A stretch of DNA of 61,820 nt from Mesorhizobium waimense (GTDB lineage: Bacteria > Pseudomonadota > Alphaproteobacteria > Rhizobiales > Rhizobiaceae), in NCBI RefSeq assembly GCF_003601975.1, contig NZ_QZWZ01000034.1, forward strand, positions 1-61,820, written 5' to 3'. This document shows, piece after piece, positions 8,866-17,381 of the stretch (positions are counted from its first letter, which is position 1; each line of letters begins with the position of its first letter). The notes beneath the pieces were generated by a model. That model was not told where the DNA came from. It did no database searches and was given only the letters and a program-made list of their open reading frames with translations. Made by a program: the position numbers and the translations under genes.

Positions 8866-11316
8866 TTGTCGGATTGGGATCTTGAACGAGACGCCGAGAT
8901 TGAGCGGATCCGCGCCCGCCTGAAGTCGATGGCCGCGGAGCAGCGATCCCTTGAGGCGAGACTCGTCGAACTTGAGCAACTGAGTACGCCGCCACTCTCG
9001 CATGGTGAGGCCGCATCTGTCGCCAAGACCGCACCGGTGACCAATGCGTCGGCGGCGGCGGAGAAAATTGGTCTGTTCCGGCGCCTGTTCGCCGGCAGAG
9101 CGGATGTATATCCCGTTCGCTGGGAAAACAGGAAAGCAGGGCGATCGGGCTACGCGCCCGCTTGCGCCAATGAATGGGTGAAGGGTATCTGCGGCAAGCC
9201 GAAGGTTAAATGTGGCGTCTGTCCCCACCAGGCCTTCATTCCGGTTTCCGACGAAATGATCGAGCGCCATCTGCGCGGCGGCACCGCGTCGCGACCCAGC
9301 GCCGAAGACTTCGTCGCCGGCGTCTACCCGATGCTGCCCGACGAAACCTGCTGGTTCCTGGCGGCCGATTTCGATGGGGAAAGCTGGTCGGTGGATGCGA
9401 CCGCTCTGATGGAGACGTGCGAAGCCAGGGGCATTTTCGCTGCCTTCGAGCGGTCGCGCTCCGGCGACGGCGGACATCTTTGGCTCTTCTTCTCGGAGCC
9501 CATCCCGGTGCGCGCCGCGCGCCAGCTCGGTTCCCTGCTCGTGACCGAAACCATGGAGCGCCGCCCGGAGATCGGCTTTGCCTCCTACGACCGCTTCTTT
9601 CCCAGCCAGGACACAATGCCGATTGGCGGATTCGGAAACCTCATCGCCCTACCGTTGCAGCGGCGGGCCCGGGAACGCGGCAACAGCGTCTTCGTCGACC
9701 GGGATTTGCGACCTTACGACGACCAGTGGGCCTTTCTGTCGGTATTGCCGCGTCTGTCCGCCGATGCGGTGAGCCGCTTGGTGGACGAGGCAGAGACGGT
9801 GGGGCGCGTGCTTGGCGTGCGCATGCCGGTCGAGGATGAATCGGCGGACGAGCCCTGGCGCGTGACGCCTTCCCGGCGAGTTCCAGTCAGGATCGATGAA
9901 CCGTTGCCGGGCCGGATCAAGATCGTGCTCGCTGATCAGATCTATGTGGAGCGTACCGGATTACCTTCCACCATGGTGGCCCTGATCATTCGGCTGGCCG
10001 CATTCCAGAATCCGGAGTTCTACCGTGCCCAGGCGATGCGCCTGCCGACCTTCAATAAGCCCCGGATCATCTCCTGCGCCGAGCTCCATCCCAATCATGT
10101 CGGCCTGCCGCGTGGCTGTCTCGACGACGTGACCAGGCTGATCCGGGATCATGGTGGTGATGTCGAGGTTGTGGACCGCCGGGAAGCGGGATCTGCGCTT
10201 TCCGAAGGCACGCGGTTCCTAGGCGCGTTGCGCGGCAGGCAGATCGAAGCCAGGGAGGCGCTGGCGGCGCACGACTTCGGCGTGCTGGCGGCCGCCACCG
10301 CGTTCGGCAAAACGGTCGTCGCCGCAGCACTGATTGCCGAGCGTGCCCGCAACACGCTGGTGCTGGTGCACCGTCGCGAACTGCTCACTCAGTGGGTCGA
10401 GCGTCTCAAAACCTTCCTCGCAATCGACCCTCGGCAAATCGGCATTGTCGGCGGTGGGCGCCGCAAGCCAACCGGCATGATCGACGTCGCGCTTATCCAG
10501 AGCCTGGTGCGGCGCGGCGAGGTTTCAGACCTGGTCGCCGACTACGGCCATGTCGTCGTCGACGAGTGTCATCATCTCTCCGCAACCAGCTTCGAACTGG
10601 TGGCGCGGCGCGCCAAGGCGAAATACGTCCTCGACCTGTCGGCGACAGTCGCCCGCAAGGACGGACACCATCCCATCATCTTCATGCAATGCGGGGCCGT
10701 CCGGTATCGGGCGAGCGCACGCGATCAGACGATCGCAAGCGGGTTGAGCCATCGCGTCCTGGAAAGGCCGACCCGATTCCAGCTTCCTCCATCGCTCGCG
10801 GGCGCTGAACGCCCCTCGATGCCAGCGATCTACGCCGCGCTCGCTGCGGACGATGGTCGCAACGACCTGATCTTCGACGACGTTCTCGGAGCGCTCGAGG
10901 CGAAGCGGTCACCGGTCGTATTGACCGAACGCCGGGATCATCTCGAACTGCTTCAGACCAGATTTGCCAAATTCACGAAGAACCTCGCCGTGCTGCGCGG
11001 CGGCATGTCGGCGGCCGAACGCAAGGCGGCCGAGATCGCCCTTCGGGCGCCGGACGATGAGGAACGCCTTATTCTGGCGACGGGGCGCTATCTCGGCGAA
11101 GGGTTCGACGACCGGCGCCTCGACACGTTGTTCCTGACCATGCCGATCGCGTGGAAGGGGACGCTCGCCCAGTATGTCGGACGACTCCATCGCGAACACC
11201 GGGACAAGTCCGAAATTCTTGTTTACGACTATGTCGACGCAACGGTGCCGGTGCTCGCGCGCATGGCCGCGAAGCGGCGGGCGGGATACCGGGCGCTTGG
11301 ATACCGTCTGGAATAG
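8866..11316 (+). CDS. TOTE-type archaeo-eukaryotic primase fused to SF2 helicase
   Basis: An 816-residue two-part protein. After a coiled-coil N-terminus come a cysteine cluster (C100, C109, C116, C119) and a primase-polymerase core: DFD at 168-170, and SGDGGHLWLFF with the catalytic histidine near 204. This fits the AEP domain of TOTE conflict systems. The C-terminal half is an XPB/RecG-like SF2 helicase: Walker A TAFGKT near 480, DECHH near 566, LSAT near 592 and QYVGRLHRE near 770. The start is TTG; no in-frame ATG lies nearby upstream. It stands directly after a RES toxin-antitoxin pair. Roles proposed for such proteins are mobile-element replication or defence; which applies here is unknown. 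Confidence 0.8.
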   Translation: MSDWDLERDAEIERIRARLKSMAAEQRSLEARLVELEQLSTPPLSHGEAASVAKTAPVTNASAAAEKIGLFRRLFAGRADVYPVRWENRKAGRSGYAPACANEWVKGICGKPKVKCGVCPHQAFIPVSDEMIERHLRGGTASRPSAEDFVAGVYPMLPDETCWFLAADFDGESWSVDATALMETCEARGIFAAFERSRSGDGGHLWLFFSEPIPVRAARQLGSLLVTETMERRPEIGFASYDRFFPSQDTMPIGGFGNLIALPLQRRARERGNSVFVDRDLRPYDDQWAFLSVLPRLSADAVSRLVDEAETVGRVLGVRMPVEDESADEPWRVTPSRRVPVRIDEPLPGRIKIVLADQIYVERTGLPSTMVALIIRLAAFQNPEFYRAQAMRLPTFNKPRIISCAELHPNHVGLPRGCLDDVTRLIRDHGGDVEVVDRREAGSALSEGTRFLGALRGRQIEAREALAAHDFGVLAAATAFGKTVVAAALIAERARNTLVLVHRRELLTQWVERLKTFLAIDPRQIGIVGGGRRKPTGMIDVALIQSLVRRGEVSDLVADYGHVVVDECHHLSATSFELVARRAKAKYVLDLSATVARKDGHHPIIFMQCGAVRYRASARDQTIASGLSHRVLERPTRFQLPPSLAGAERPSMPAIYAALAADDGRNDLIFDDVLGALEAKRSPVVLTERRDHLELLQTRFAKFTKNLAVLRGGMSAAERKAAEIALRAPDDEERLILATGRYLGEGFDDRRLDTLFLTMPIAWKGTLAQYVGRLHREHRDKSEILVYDYVDATVPVLARMAAKRRAGYRALGYRLE

Positions 11317-11400
11317 GGATGGGGGCGGTTGCGACCGGTCGATCCCGAAGCGATCGCGATCTGGTCCCTCGTCGCGAACAACGCAGCTGCATCGAAGCGC

Positions 11401-13200
11401 CTATGCGCGCGGCCGCAGCGCCTCGAGCAAGGGCCGCAGCTTGTGCTTGCGGCGATGCTTTTCGATCAGCGCATCGATCCTTGTGATCCAGTCCTCGAAC
11501 CGGCCGGCGGCGTCATGGGCGAGCGCCGCCTTCTCCAGCCATTGCGCCGCCAGTTCATAAAAGCCTGACTGCCCGGCGTCCATCACGTTGGCGGCGATGC
11601 GCTCGGCGACATCGATGACCCAGTCGGGATGGCTGGCGTGCGCCGCTTCGACGAGCCGCAGCAGCACGTCGTTCGCTGGATTGCGCAGCGTGTTCTCGAC
11701 GTCGACGGATCGCACCGCCTCATCGATCATGCCTTCGCCGAGGAAAATCTCGGTCCGGTCGTGGGCGTACGTCGGCGCCGCCAGGCAAGCCAGGAGGTGG
11801 GGCCGCAGTTCGGCCCATCCTGGTCCCGCAAGCATCTCGGCCGCTCGAAAATCTTCGAGCGACAGGCTGTGTTCGAAGGCGCTGCCCGCCGCCGTGACTG
11901 CAACTGTGTCCCGGCCCAGCGCAGCGGCGCTGTCGCGCAGCCAGCGGGCGAGGCCGACCACTCCGAATAGACGATCGCCTTCCGGTTTCAGGCTCAGTCC
12001 CCACCCCGCAAGTTCCAGCGCCGCATCGACTTGCCCCGTCTCTTTCAGGAGGCGCGAAAGCTGGAGGGCCTCTTCGGCGGAGCGGAACCTTTTGCGCGCA
12101 TAGGCAATCGCATCTGTGCTGCACCCGCGCCGGACCAGCATGGCGGCGTGGTCGCCATGGCATCCCGCGGCCCTGGCGAGGTTGAGGAATTCGTCCGTCC
12201 GCCCGCCGATCTCGAGAACTCGAAGCCGCGCTTGCGTCAGCCGCGCCGTGGTCCAGTCGCCGTGGCCCGAAAGCGGCCAGGAGCGACCCTTTCCCGCAAG
12301 AATATCGTCGAGGCCGATCTCGTCCCAGCCTTGTTCGAGCGCGTCGATCGCGACCTGTAGATGGTCGTCGAGGCCGTATTCATCGAGCATGCCCTGCCAG
12401 ACGTCGAGCCGGACCATCAGGTCGTCCCGTTCCTCCGGGAGAAGGCCGCCCAACAGCACCGCTTCCGCGATCATCTGGCCGAGCACGGGAAAGAACTCGT
12501 GCAGGGTCTCGTCCCAGTCGGCCTGTTCGAGCCATGCCGGCACGAGCGCCTCCGTCACCGGCTCGAGAATCCTCAACGCATTGCGTCCGTCCCCGGCTTC
12601 GAGAAACGGCTTTGCCTTGTCGATCAGTGCCCCGAAAGCGTCCTCGTCGACGGCGGCACCATTGTCGCTCCAGCGATCTCGGCGCGAAGTGCGTCCCGAC
12701 AGCAGCGCCTCGGCCTGCCGTTTGATCGGCTCCGGGTCGACGGCGGTTCGCCGGGGGCTGGCCGAAAGCGGGTCCGGCGCACCGGCGGCAAGCTCGGCCT
12801 CGATCCACAACGCGAATGCCGGATCCTCCTCGGCCCGTCTGGTGAGCAGCGCCGCCAGCGCCTCCCGATCGAGGTTCCGGAGAACCCCGTCAAGGGGTGG
12901 TCGCTCCACCACCGAGTCTGGCGTGTCGAGATATTTGAGGAGCACGGCCACGACGTGCTTGCAGGCGCCGCCCCAGTCGTAGGGGCAGGAGCAGCGCGTC
13001 GCCGCGACTCCACCCTGGTGCAGATCGACCGTCACCTCGTAGGGCGCGAAGTCGCTGCCTTCGACGTGAGCGGTCAGCCGGTCGCCCCGTCGCACCAGCC
13101 CGGAAACGGCCCCGCTGCGCACATAGTCGCGGCCGCGCGCGAAGGAATCGGCGGTCGCCAGAGCGCGCACGGCGTCTTTGCCAAAGGCGGGATCCTTCAT
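11401..13200 (-). CDS. SWIM zinc-finger protein
   Basis: A 599-residue protein with a SWIM zinc finger near the N-terminus (C70, C72, C80, H82; CxC-x7-CxH). A long helical, repeat-like remainder follows, with a regular pattern of paired helices such as LRVLEIGGRTDEFLNLARAAG and AIAYARKRFRSAEEALQLSRLLKETG. SWIM domains bind DNA or proteins and often accompany SNF2-like ATPases. Its ATG overlaps the ScpB stop by 4 bases, so it is the third gene of the DUF1403-ScpB-SWIM operon. The second DUF1403-ScpB copy at 30-32 kb lacks this partner. Confidence 0.75.
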   Translation of the reverse strand: MKDPAFGKDAVRALATADSFARGRDYVRSGAVSGLVRRGDRLTAHVEGSDFAPYEVTVDLHQGGVAATRCSCPYDWGGACKHVVAVLLKYLDTPDSVVERPPLDGVLRNLDREALAALLTRRAEEDPAFALWIEAELAAGAPDPLSASPRRTAVDPEPIKRQAEALLSGRTSRRDRWSDNGAAVDEDAFGALIDKAKPFLEAGDGRNALRILEPVTEALVPAWLEQADWDETLHEFFPVLGQMIAEAVLLGGLLPEERDDLMVRLDVWQGMLDEYGLDDHLQVAIDALEQGWDEIGLDDILAGKGRSWPLSGHGDWTTARLTQARLRVLEIGGRTDEFLNLARAAGCHGDHAAMLVRRGCSTDAIAYARKRFRSAEEALQLSRLLKETGQVDAALELAGWGLSLKPEGDRLFGVVGLARWLRDSAAALGRDTVAVTAAGSAFEHSLSLEDFRAAEMLAGPGWAELRPHLLACLAAPTYAHDRTEIFLGEGMIDEAVRSVDVENTLRNPANDVLLRLVEAAHASHPDWVIDVAERIAANVMDAGQSGFYELAAQWLEKAALAHDAAGRFEDWITRIDALIEKHRRKHKLRPLLEALRPRA

Positions 13201-13892
13201 GGCTGGTCTTGCTCCTCTGCCTCGATCTCGCCGAACAGCCCTGTCGCGCCGGTCAGGTCCGCCAGCAGCTTTTCCTTGTTGAGCAGCCCGGCATCCTCGA
13301 GAGCCTCGGTGTCGGGAAGATCGCGAAGCGTGTCAAACCCGAAATGCAGCAGGAACGCTTTCGTGGTGACATAGGTGTAGGGCGCGCCAAGTGTCGGGCT
13401 GCGCGGACCGGACGCGATCAGACCAGCCTCGCGCAGATTGCCGATCAGGTCGCGGCTGATCTCCCGGCCGAAGAACGACGACAGCTCGGAGCGCGTGATC
13501 GGTTGGAAATATGCCACACACATCAGCACCAACACCTCGGACTGCGTGAGGTCGGTCGCGCGCCCGCTGACACCGACGGCGGCGCGGATGGCGTCGGCAT
13601 AGGCTGGCCGTGTCAGGTGTTTCCAGCCGCCGGCGACCGCGACCAGGTCATAGGGGCGGCCGCGCAGCTCCTCGCGGATGTCGTCGATGAGGAGGTCGAG
13701 GTTGCAACTGGCGCCAACCACTCGCGCGAGCACACTACGTGTGACCGGCTCACTCGCCGCGAAGACGGTTGCTTCGACGCGGTTCATCCATTCCCGCCAG
13801 CGCACCTCCGGCGGCAGGTGATCGAGCTCGCGGTCCAACAGATGATCATCTGACCGGCCTTTGCCTCGTCTTGTACGAGAGCCCTCCACCAT
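13197..13892 (-). CDS. scpB: ScpB-like segregation/condensation protein (copy 1)
   Basis: A 231-residue ScpB-family protein with two winged-helix domains. The segments VEATVFAASEPVTRSVLARVVG and ALSEVLVLM-like TQSEVLVLMCVAYFQPITRSELSSFFGREISRDLIGNLREAGLI are typical, as is the GAPYTYVTTKAFLLHFG end. ScpB normally binds ScpA and SMC in condensin, but no scpA or smc is present here. It follows DUF1403 with a 3-base gap and overlaps the SWIM gene. A second copy at 31.3 kb is roughly three-quarters identical by eye. A plasmid-specific maintenance or segregation role is inferred. Confidence 0.8.
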   Translation of the reverse strand: MVEGSRTRRGKGRSDDHLLDRELDHLPPEVRWREWMNRVEATVFAASEPVTRSVLARVVGASCNLDLLIDDIREELRGRPYDLVAVAGGWKHLTRPAYADAIRAAVGVSGRATDLTQSEVLVLMCVAYFQPITRSELSSFFGREISRDLIGNLREAGLIASGPRSPTLGAPYTYVTTKAFLLHFGFDTLRDLPDTEALEDAGLLNKEKLLADLTGATGLFGEIEAEEQDQP

Positions 13893-13895
13893 CCG

Positions 13896-14894
13896 CTACA
13901 GCCCGTAAATGCGGAACGTGGTGCGGCCGGACAGCTCGCGCACCGCGCCAAGATCGACGAGACGGTCGAAAAGGCGGCGCAGGCCGCGATCGCTCATGCC
14001 GGCGATCTTCTCCGAGGCGACAATTGCGTCGCCGGACAGTAGTTTTTCGACGACGCGATCCGACGCCCGGGCGCGCAACTTCGGCGCCACCGCGAGCAGC
14101 CGATCCGCGCGGCGTCCGAGCTCGGCGGAAAGATCGATGGCGCGCAGCGCGGCGCGCGCGTGCGCGAAAAGCAGTCCTTTGGTCTGGTCGGGTTGGCGCT
14201 CCACGCCAGTCGCCAAACTTGTTCCCGGGCGTCGTGCGCGGGCGAGCTTCGCCCCCGGCTCGGCCTCCGTGCCCAACAACGGCACCGCATGGCCCCAGCC
14301 AAGCCGTTGCGCCAGCAGCGCATCCGCGAACCATGCTCCCGCGCGCCCAACACCATGCCGTTCCGCGCTGGCGAGCGCCCCACCCAGGATTGCGACCACC
14401 CCTTCGGCGCCGGCGAGTTGCCGAAGGTCATCCAAAAGATCGGATACCGTCCCATCGTCGCGTGCGAGACCCAGATCGTCCAGAACCTCGGCGATGCCCG
14501 GCTCGCTCAGCAGTTCCTCCGTAGGCCGCGTGGCCAACCGACGCCAGGCCAAAAACATCCGGCCGGCGGGGCCGACGTCATCGCCGGGGCGGGTCAGGAG
14601 CACAGCATCGCGCAATGGTACTTCATCCTCGACGCGGCCCGCTTGTCTTGCCGTCACCGCGCCGGCCGCAAGCGCTAGCCGCTGCCGCCAGGCGCCAGCC
14701 CATCGTTCTTGCCGGCGCACGACTGCATCGAGCGCGCCGATAGCGGCGCCGGCCATAATCGCGGCATCCTCCAGCGTCTGCGGCTGCCGCGCGGCCCGGC
14801 GCAGCCAGGACGGCACCGGCGTCGCGAGTGCGAACGGCTCGGCATGGGCAGGTTCGACAAGGTGCCGTCGAGACGGTTTCGGGCGCAGAATCAT
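13896..14894 (-). CDS. DUF1403 family protein (copy 1)
   Basis: A 332-residue protein of the DUF1403 family, which in rhizobia is mostly plasmid-borne and adjacent to scpB. Recognisable stretches are AGAAIGALDAVVRRQERWAGAWRQRLAL, EVPLRDAVLLTRPGDDVGPAG and the C-terminal GMSDRGLRRLFDRLVDLGAVRELSGRTTFRIYGL, which looks like a winged helix. The start MILRPKP is chosen because the same seven residues begin the second copy at 30.3 kb and the upstream DNA is conserved between both. Biochemical function is unknown. Confidence 0.8.
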   Translation of the reverse strand: MILRPKPSRRHLVEPAHAEPFALATPVPSWLRRAARQPQTLEDAAIMAGAAIGALDAVVRRQERWAGAWRQRLALAAGAVTARQAGRVEDEVPLRDAVLLTRPGDDVGPAGRMFLAWRRLATRPTEELLSEPGIAEVLDDLGLARDDGTVSDLLDDLRQLAGAEGVVAILGGALASAERHGVGRAGAWFADALLAQRLGWGHAVPLLGTEAEPGAKLARARRPGTSLATGVERQPDQTKGLLFAHARAALRAIDLSAELGRRADRLLAVAPKLRARASDRVVEKLLSGDAIVASEKIAGMSDRGLRRLFDRLVDLGAVRELSGRTTFRIYGL

Positions 14895-14903
14895 TATCGA
14901 CAG

Positions 14904-14960
14904 GATGAACCACGGCGGCGCTTTTGACAATAATTTGAACCAAAACCGCCGCGCTCGTCG
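14904..14960 (-). promoter_or_regulatory. Conserved element upstream of DUF1403 copy 1
   Basis: Read on the minus strand, GCGCGGCGGTTTTGGTTC is followed by AAATTATTG, TCAAAAGCGCCGCC and GGTTCATC just before the start codon. The same order with few changes occurs upstream of copy 2 at 30250-30302. The outer arms GGCGG and CCGCC are inverted. It probably is an operator or a plasmid-specific binding site shared by both operons. Confidence 0.55.
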
Positions 14961-15089
14961 ACAGGTTTTTATAAACGATAAACACGGCGCCACTGCGCGC
15001 TCGGTCGCGACGATCGAACGGCGGCTCTCCGGTTGCCTGGACCTTTACCCGGGCGCGGCCAGCCCATGGACCGCGCTCGCCGGCAAGCG

Positions 15090-15192
15090 GCTTCGGCCGA
15101 CATCGAGGAGCGTTACGTCCAGAAACAACTTGGCCACGCCTCAACCGAGATGACGCGCAAATATCAGCGGCGGCGCGCCCAATCTCGCTAAA
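15090..15192 (+). pseudogene. Tyrosine recombinase C-terminal remnant
   Basis: The plus strand reads SADIEERYVQKQLGHASTEMTRKYQRRR. This nearly equals the C-terminus of the complete integrase at 27.1 kb (VDERYVQKQLGHASAEMTRRYQRRR), including the active-site LGH and Y. A small indel then scrambles the last residues, and a trace of KASGL followed by a stop remains. Only about the last 35 codons are present. Confidence 0.75.
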
Positions 15193-15274
15193 GGCGTCGG
15201 GGCTCTGACATCACCTTCCTTTCCTCTCACCAAAAGCCGTAACGTTTGCGAAGCAAGGGGGTGGCTTTGTTTTC

Positions 15275-15286
15275 GTAACGCGTTAT
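15275..15286. promoter_or_regulatory. Putative operator dyad GTAACGCGTTAT
   Basis: The near-palindrome GTAACGCGTTAT lies 15 bases before the start codon of the following gene, where it would overlap its promoter. The perfect form GTAACGCGTTAC recurs inside that gene at 15503-15514. Together they suggest autoregulation by the encoded protein. Confidence 0.45.
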
Positions 15287-15300
15287 GCTAAACTAGAAGC

Positions 15301-15663
15301 ATGGATACACCGAAACACCCGCGTGGCCGCCCCCGTCAACCAGATGCGCTAACGCCGGCGGAACGACAGCGCGCCTATCGTGCGCGATTGGCTGCTGCCG
15401 GCAGGGCAGTTCGTGTGCAGCGTGTCATCGAAGATGCGTTCGATTCAGAGACACAGCTTATCGTCGAACGCGCCTTCTTCGAGGAGCAGCGGCATACTTT
15501 ACGTAACGCGTTACTCAAAATTGAGCTTCTTGATGAAGACCGCGCCCGGCTCGACAGGCGAAATGCCTATTTGGAAGGCGAGCTAAAGCGGATTGAGCAA
15601 CTGCACACCATCTCCCTGAAGGAGATCGTCCTCCTCAAGCAATCGCTGGCCACCAAGAAATAG
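15301..15663 (+). CDS. Small putative DNA-binding coiled-coil protein
   Basis: A 120-residue protein. The basic N-terminus (PRGRPRQPDALTPAERQRAYRARLAAAG) contains an AT-hook-like RGRPR and a short helix, and is followed by a long coiled coil (IELLDEDRARLDRRNAYLEGELKRIEQLHTISLKEIVLLKQ). This combination suggests a dimeric DNA-binding protein in the manner of KfrA-like plasmid proteins, although no family is recognised with certainty. Dyads of GTAACGCGTTAC type lie in its promoter region and inside the coding sequence. It sits beside repC, so a role in plasmid maintenance is plausible. Confidence 0.6.
   Translation: MDTPKHPRGRPRQPDALTPAERQRAYRARLAAAGRAVRVQRVIEDAFDSETQLIVERAFFEEQRHTLRNALLKIELLDEDRARLDRRNAYLEGELKRIEQLHTISLKEIVLLKQSLATKK
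15503..15514. promoter_or_regulatory. Internal GTAACGCGTTAC palindrome
   Basis: A perfect 12-bp palindrome inside the preceding small gene, matching the near-palindrome in its promoter region except for the last base. Two such sites 228 bp apart could allow looping or spreading of a DNA-binding protein. Confidence 0.4.
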
Positions 15664-16024
15664 CGCGCTTTGCAGACTGCCGCTCGGCGGTGCGATCGGT
15701 TCCGGGCCAACCTCACCAAGGCGTCGGGGCTCTCCCGCCCAGAGCCGAATTGGCGCAGTCGTGGCGTGCGGATTTTCCGCCTAGCGTTTCAATTGAAATC
15801 CGGAAGCAAAACCGACACAAACTGTTCAGTGCCCCATGGCCTGAGCTCTGGCTTTCTCATGGAACCGCCAGACGTGGGATCCCGCTGGCTGAGGCAATGC
15901 AACAGCCCCAGCACCGCGCCGTGCAACAGTCCTCGCACGATTACAACGACGCCGAGCAGCAATCGGGGCACTCGGCTCGGCTGATCGTGTAGCGACCATC
16001 GGCATCAAAAATTTCGCGCTCGGA
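15664..16024. other. Intergenic debris with integrase tail
   Basis: The stretch at 15696-15738 encodes CDRFRANLTKASGL, the last residues of the same tyrosine recombinase found elsewhere in the window. It is followed by about 280 bases in which I see no gene, running to the stop codon of repC. Confidence 0.5.
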
Positions 16025-17242
16025 TCAACCCGTCATCTTTGCCGTCACCCCGTTCGTTCGCAACGCCGCCATCAACATCGGTCCCACCGAAAACTCCCCT
16101 GCCCTCGCCTTTTCGGTCAGCACGCGCAGATATCCGCCGGCCGAGTTGATGTGCTGGGACCGTTGCAGGATGCAGGCGATCACCACGGCAGCCGTCTCCT
16201 GGCCCATTGTGTGGCAAGCATCCTCGTAAGCCGACGGCGAGACCCCCAGGTATCCGCGGACCTGGGCCGCGGTGATCATGAAATCGCGCCAGCTGCCAAT
16301 TCCCTCCACGGCATAGTCGACAATGTCGGGGCACGCTTTCAGCACAAGGCCAAGCGGATAGCCTTTCGGCTTCCCGTCGGGATTTGGCTCTGCCCGCGCC
16401 GTGCTTTTCTCTAAAGCAGGTTCAAATTCAAAAATAGAGTCGGTATTTGAATATGATTGCTGCCGCTCGTTTTGAGACTCATTGCCGCTCGGATTCGTGG
16501 AATTCATGAAGCTTTCCAGCAGGATGTCCACTTCCTCGTGCAACGCGGCCAGACCGCCCACGATCAACTCCATCTCGCCCAGGGATGCCCGACGCGGAAT
16601 CGCCTCCACAACAGCGCGGAAACGTCGCCACAGGCCGCCCCAATCGCCTGGCATTTCTTCCTCCACGGCTGCCTCGATCAGCTTTTGAACATCCCGGCGG
16701 TGCAGCGTAATCCGTTCGCGCATTAGCCTCAGGGCCTTGTTGTCGGCGCGCACGCGCTCGGCGGCCGCTTCGAACTCATCAGCACGGGCCAGTAGCGGGG
16801 CGAGAGAGAAGCCGAACGCCTCCTCAATGTCCCCTCCCCTCCCCTTGCGCGCATAGCGCTTGCCGTTCGGACTGTCGCGTCGGGTGACCAGGCCGCAGTC
16901 CACAAGGGCTGCCAGGTGCCGCCTGAGCGTAGCATCAGGCATCCCATGGGCTCGCAGCGACAGCTGTGCATTGGAGGGGAACACGATCAGGCCGTTCTCC
17001 TCGCTCAACTCGCTGTCCGGATAAAACGACAGCAACGCGTTCAGAACGGCCAGAGCGCGATCGCCGACCCCGACAATGCTCCTGCCCTCGCAAAGGTGGC
17101 GGTAGACATGCCATTTCTCGACGGCCTTGCCGTCGGGGATTTCCTTCGAGTCATTCTGTGCCGCCAACATGGCAAGCGACATCGGCCGCCGCCCGAAGGG
17201 CGTCGTTGCAATACCCGTCTCCATTTTTCCTTCGCCTTTCAA
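16025..17242 (-). CDS. repC: Replication initiator RepC
   Basis: A 405-residue RepC, the only protein needed for replication in repABC plasmids. The N-terminal part (TPFGRRPMSLAMLAAQN, WHVYRHLCEGRSIVGVGDRALAVLNALLSFYP, LSLRAHGMPDATLRRHLAALVDCGLVTRRDSPNGKRYARKG) is the DNA-binding domain, and the C-terminal part (YPLGLVLKACPDIVDYAVEGIGSWRDFMITAAQVRGYLGVSPSAYEDA) is typical. It lies downstream of repB with the antisense RNA region between them. An AT-rich patch within the gene (about 16410-16470) is the usual position of the replication origin. Confidence 0.95.
   Translation of the reverse strand: MKGEGKMETGIATTPFGRRPMSLAMLAAQNDSKEIPDGKAVEKWHVYRHLCEGRSIVGVGDRALAVLNALLSFYPDSELSEENGLIVFPSNAQLSLRAHGMPDATLRRHLAALVDCGLVTRRDSPNGKRYARKGRGGDIEEAFGFSLAPLLARADEFEAAAERVRADNKALRLMRERITLHRRDVQKLIEAAVEEEMPGDWGGLWRRFRAVVEAIPRRASLGEMELIVGGLAALHEEVDILLESFMNSTNPSGNESQNERQQSYSNTDSIFEFEPALEKSTARAEPNPDGKPKGYPLGLVLKACPDIVDYAVEGIGSWRDFMITAAQVRGYLGVSPSAYEDACHTMGQETAAVVIACILQRSQHINSAGGYLRVLTEKARAGEFSVGPMLMAALRTNGVTAKMTG
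16410..16470. other. AT-rich patch within repC, candidate oriV
   Basis: This is the only strongly AT-rich stretch in repC (contains TTCAAATTCAAAAATAGAG and GTATTTGAATATGATTG). In characterised repABC plasmids the replication origin lies inside repC in such an AT-rich region. The assignment rests on that analogy. Confidence 0.4.
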
Positions 17243-17285
17243 TCAGGCAAAAGAAACCTGCTCGCCGAATCGACGCCTAAGACTC

Positions 17286-17314
17286 TTGACAGTGATCCGC
17301 GGAAATGTGATTCT
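17286..17314 (+). promoter_or_regulatory. Promoter of the repB-repC antisense RNA
   Basis: A TTGACA box at 17286-17291, a 17-base spacer and a GATTCT box at 17309-17314 point in the direction opposite to the rep operon, directly upstream of a hairpin with a T-run. This is the standard position of the ctRNA promoter in repABC plasmids. Confidence 0.7.
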
Positions 17315-17319
17315 CTGAT

Positions 17320-17372
17320 TGTCTAGATCTGAGAAGGGCTTCCGCAGCGGTGACGTTCGGGGGCCTTTTTCT
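17320..17372 (+). ncRNA. Counter-transcribed RNA (ctRNA, incompatibility RNA)
   Basis: A short transcript antisense to the repB-repC intergenic leader. Predicted start near 17320; the 3' end is an imperfect GC-rich hairpin (arms near 17334-17344 and 17357-17366) followed by TTTTTCTTTT. In repABC plasmids this RNA lowers RepC synthesis and determines incompatibility. The exact ends are estimated from the promoter and hairpin. Confidence 0.75.
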
Positions 17373-17381
17373 TTTGCGGTT

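Larger units (their letters stand above)
14895..15300. other. Upstream region of DUF1403 copy 1 plus integrase debris
   Basis: About 70 bases next to the DUF1403 start are conserved with those upstream of copy 2: a GCGCGGCGG / CGCCGCC pair enclosing TTTTG...CAAAT...AAAAG. The remainder contains the 3' fragment of a tyrosine recombinase and no complete gene. Confidence 0.5.

Noticed and set aside
12361..13374. Long plus-strand open frame of 337 codons
   Set aside because: Mirror of the SWIM and ScpB genes in GC-rich DNA; the minus-strand proteins have clear motifs.
13909..15153. 414-codon plus-strand open frame
   Set aside because: Antisense to DUF1403 copy 1, very rich in Arg/Ser/Ala, no motifs.
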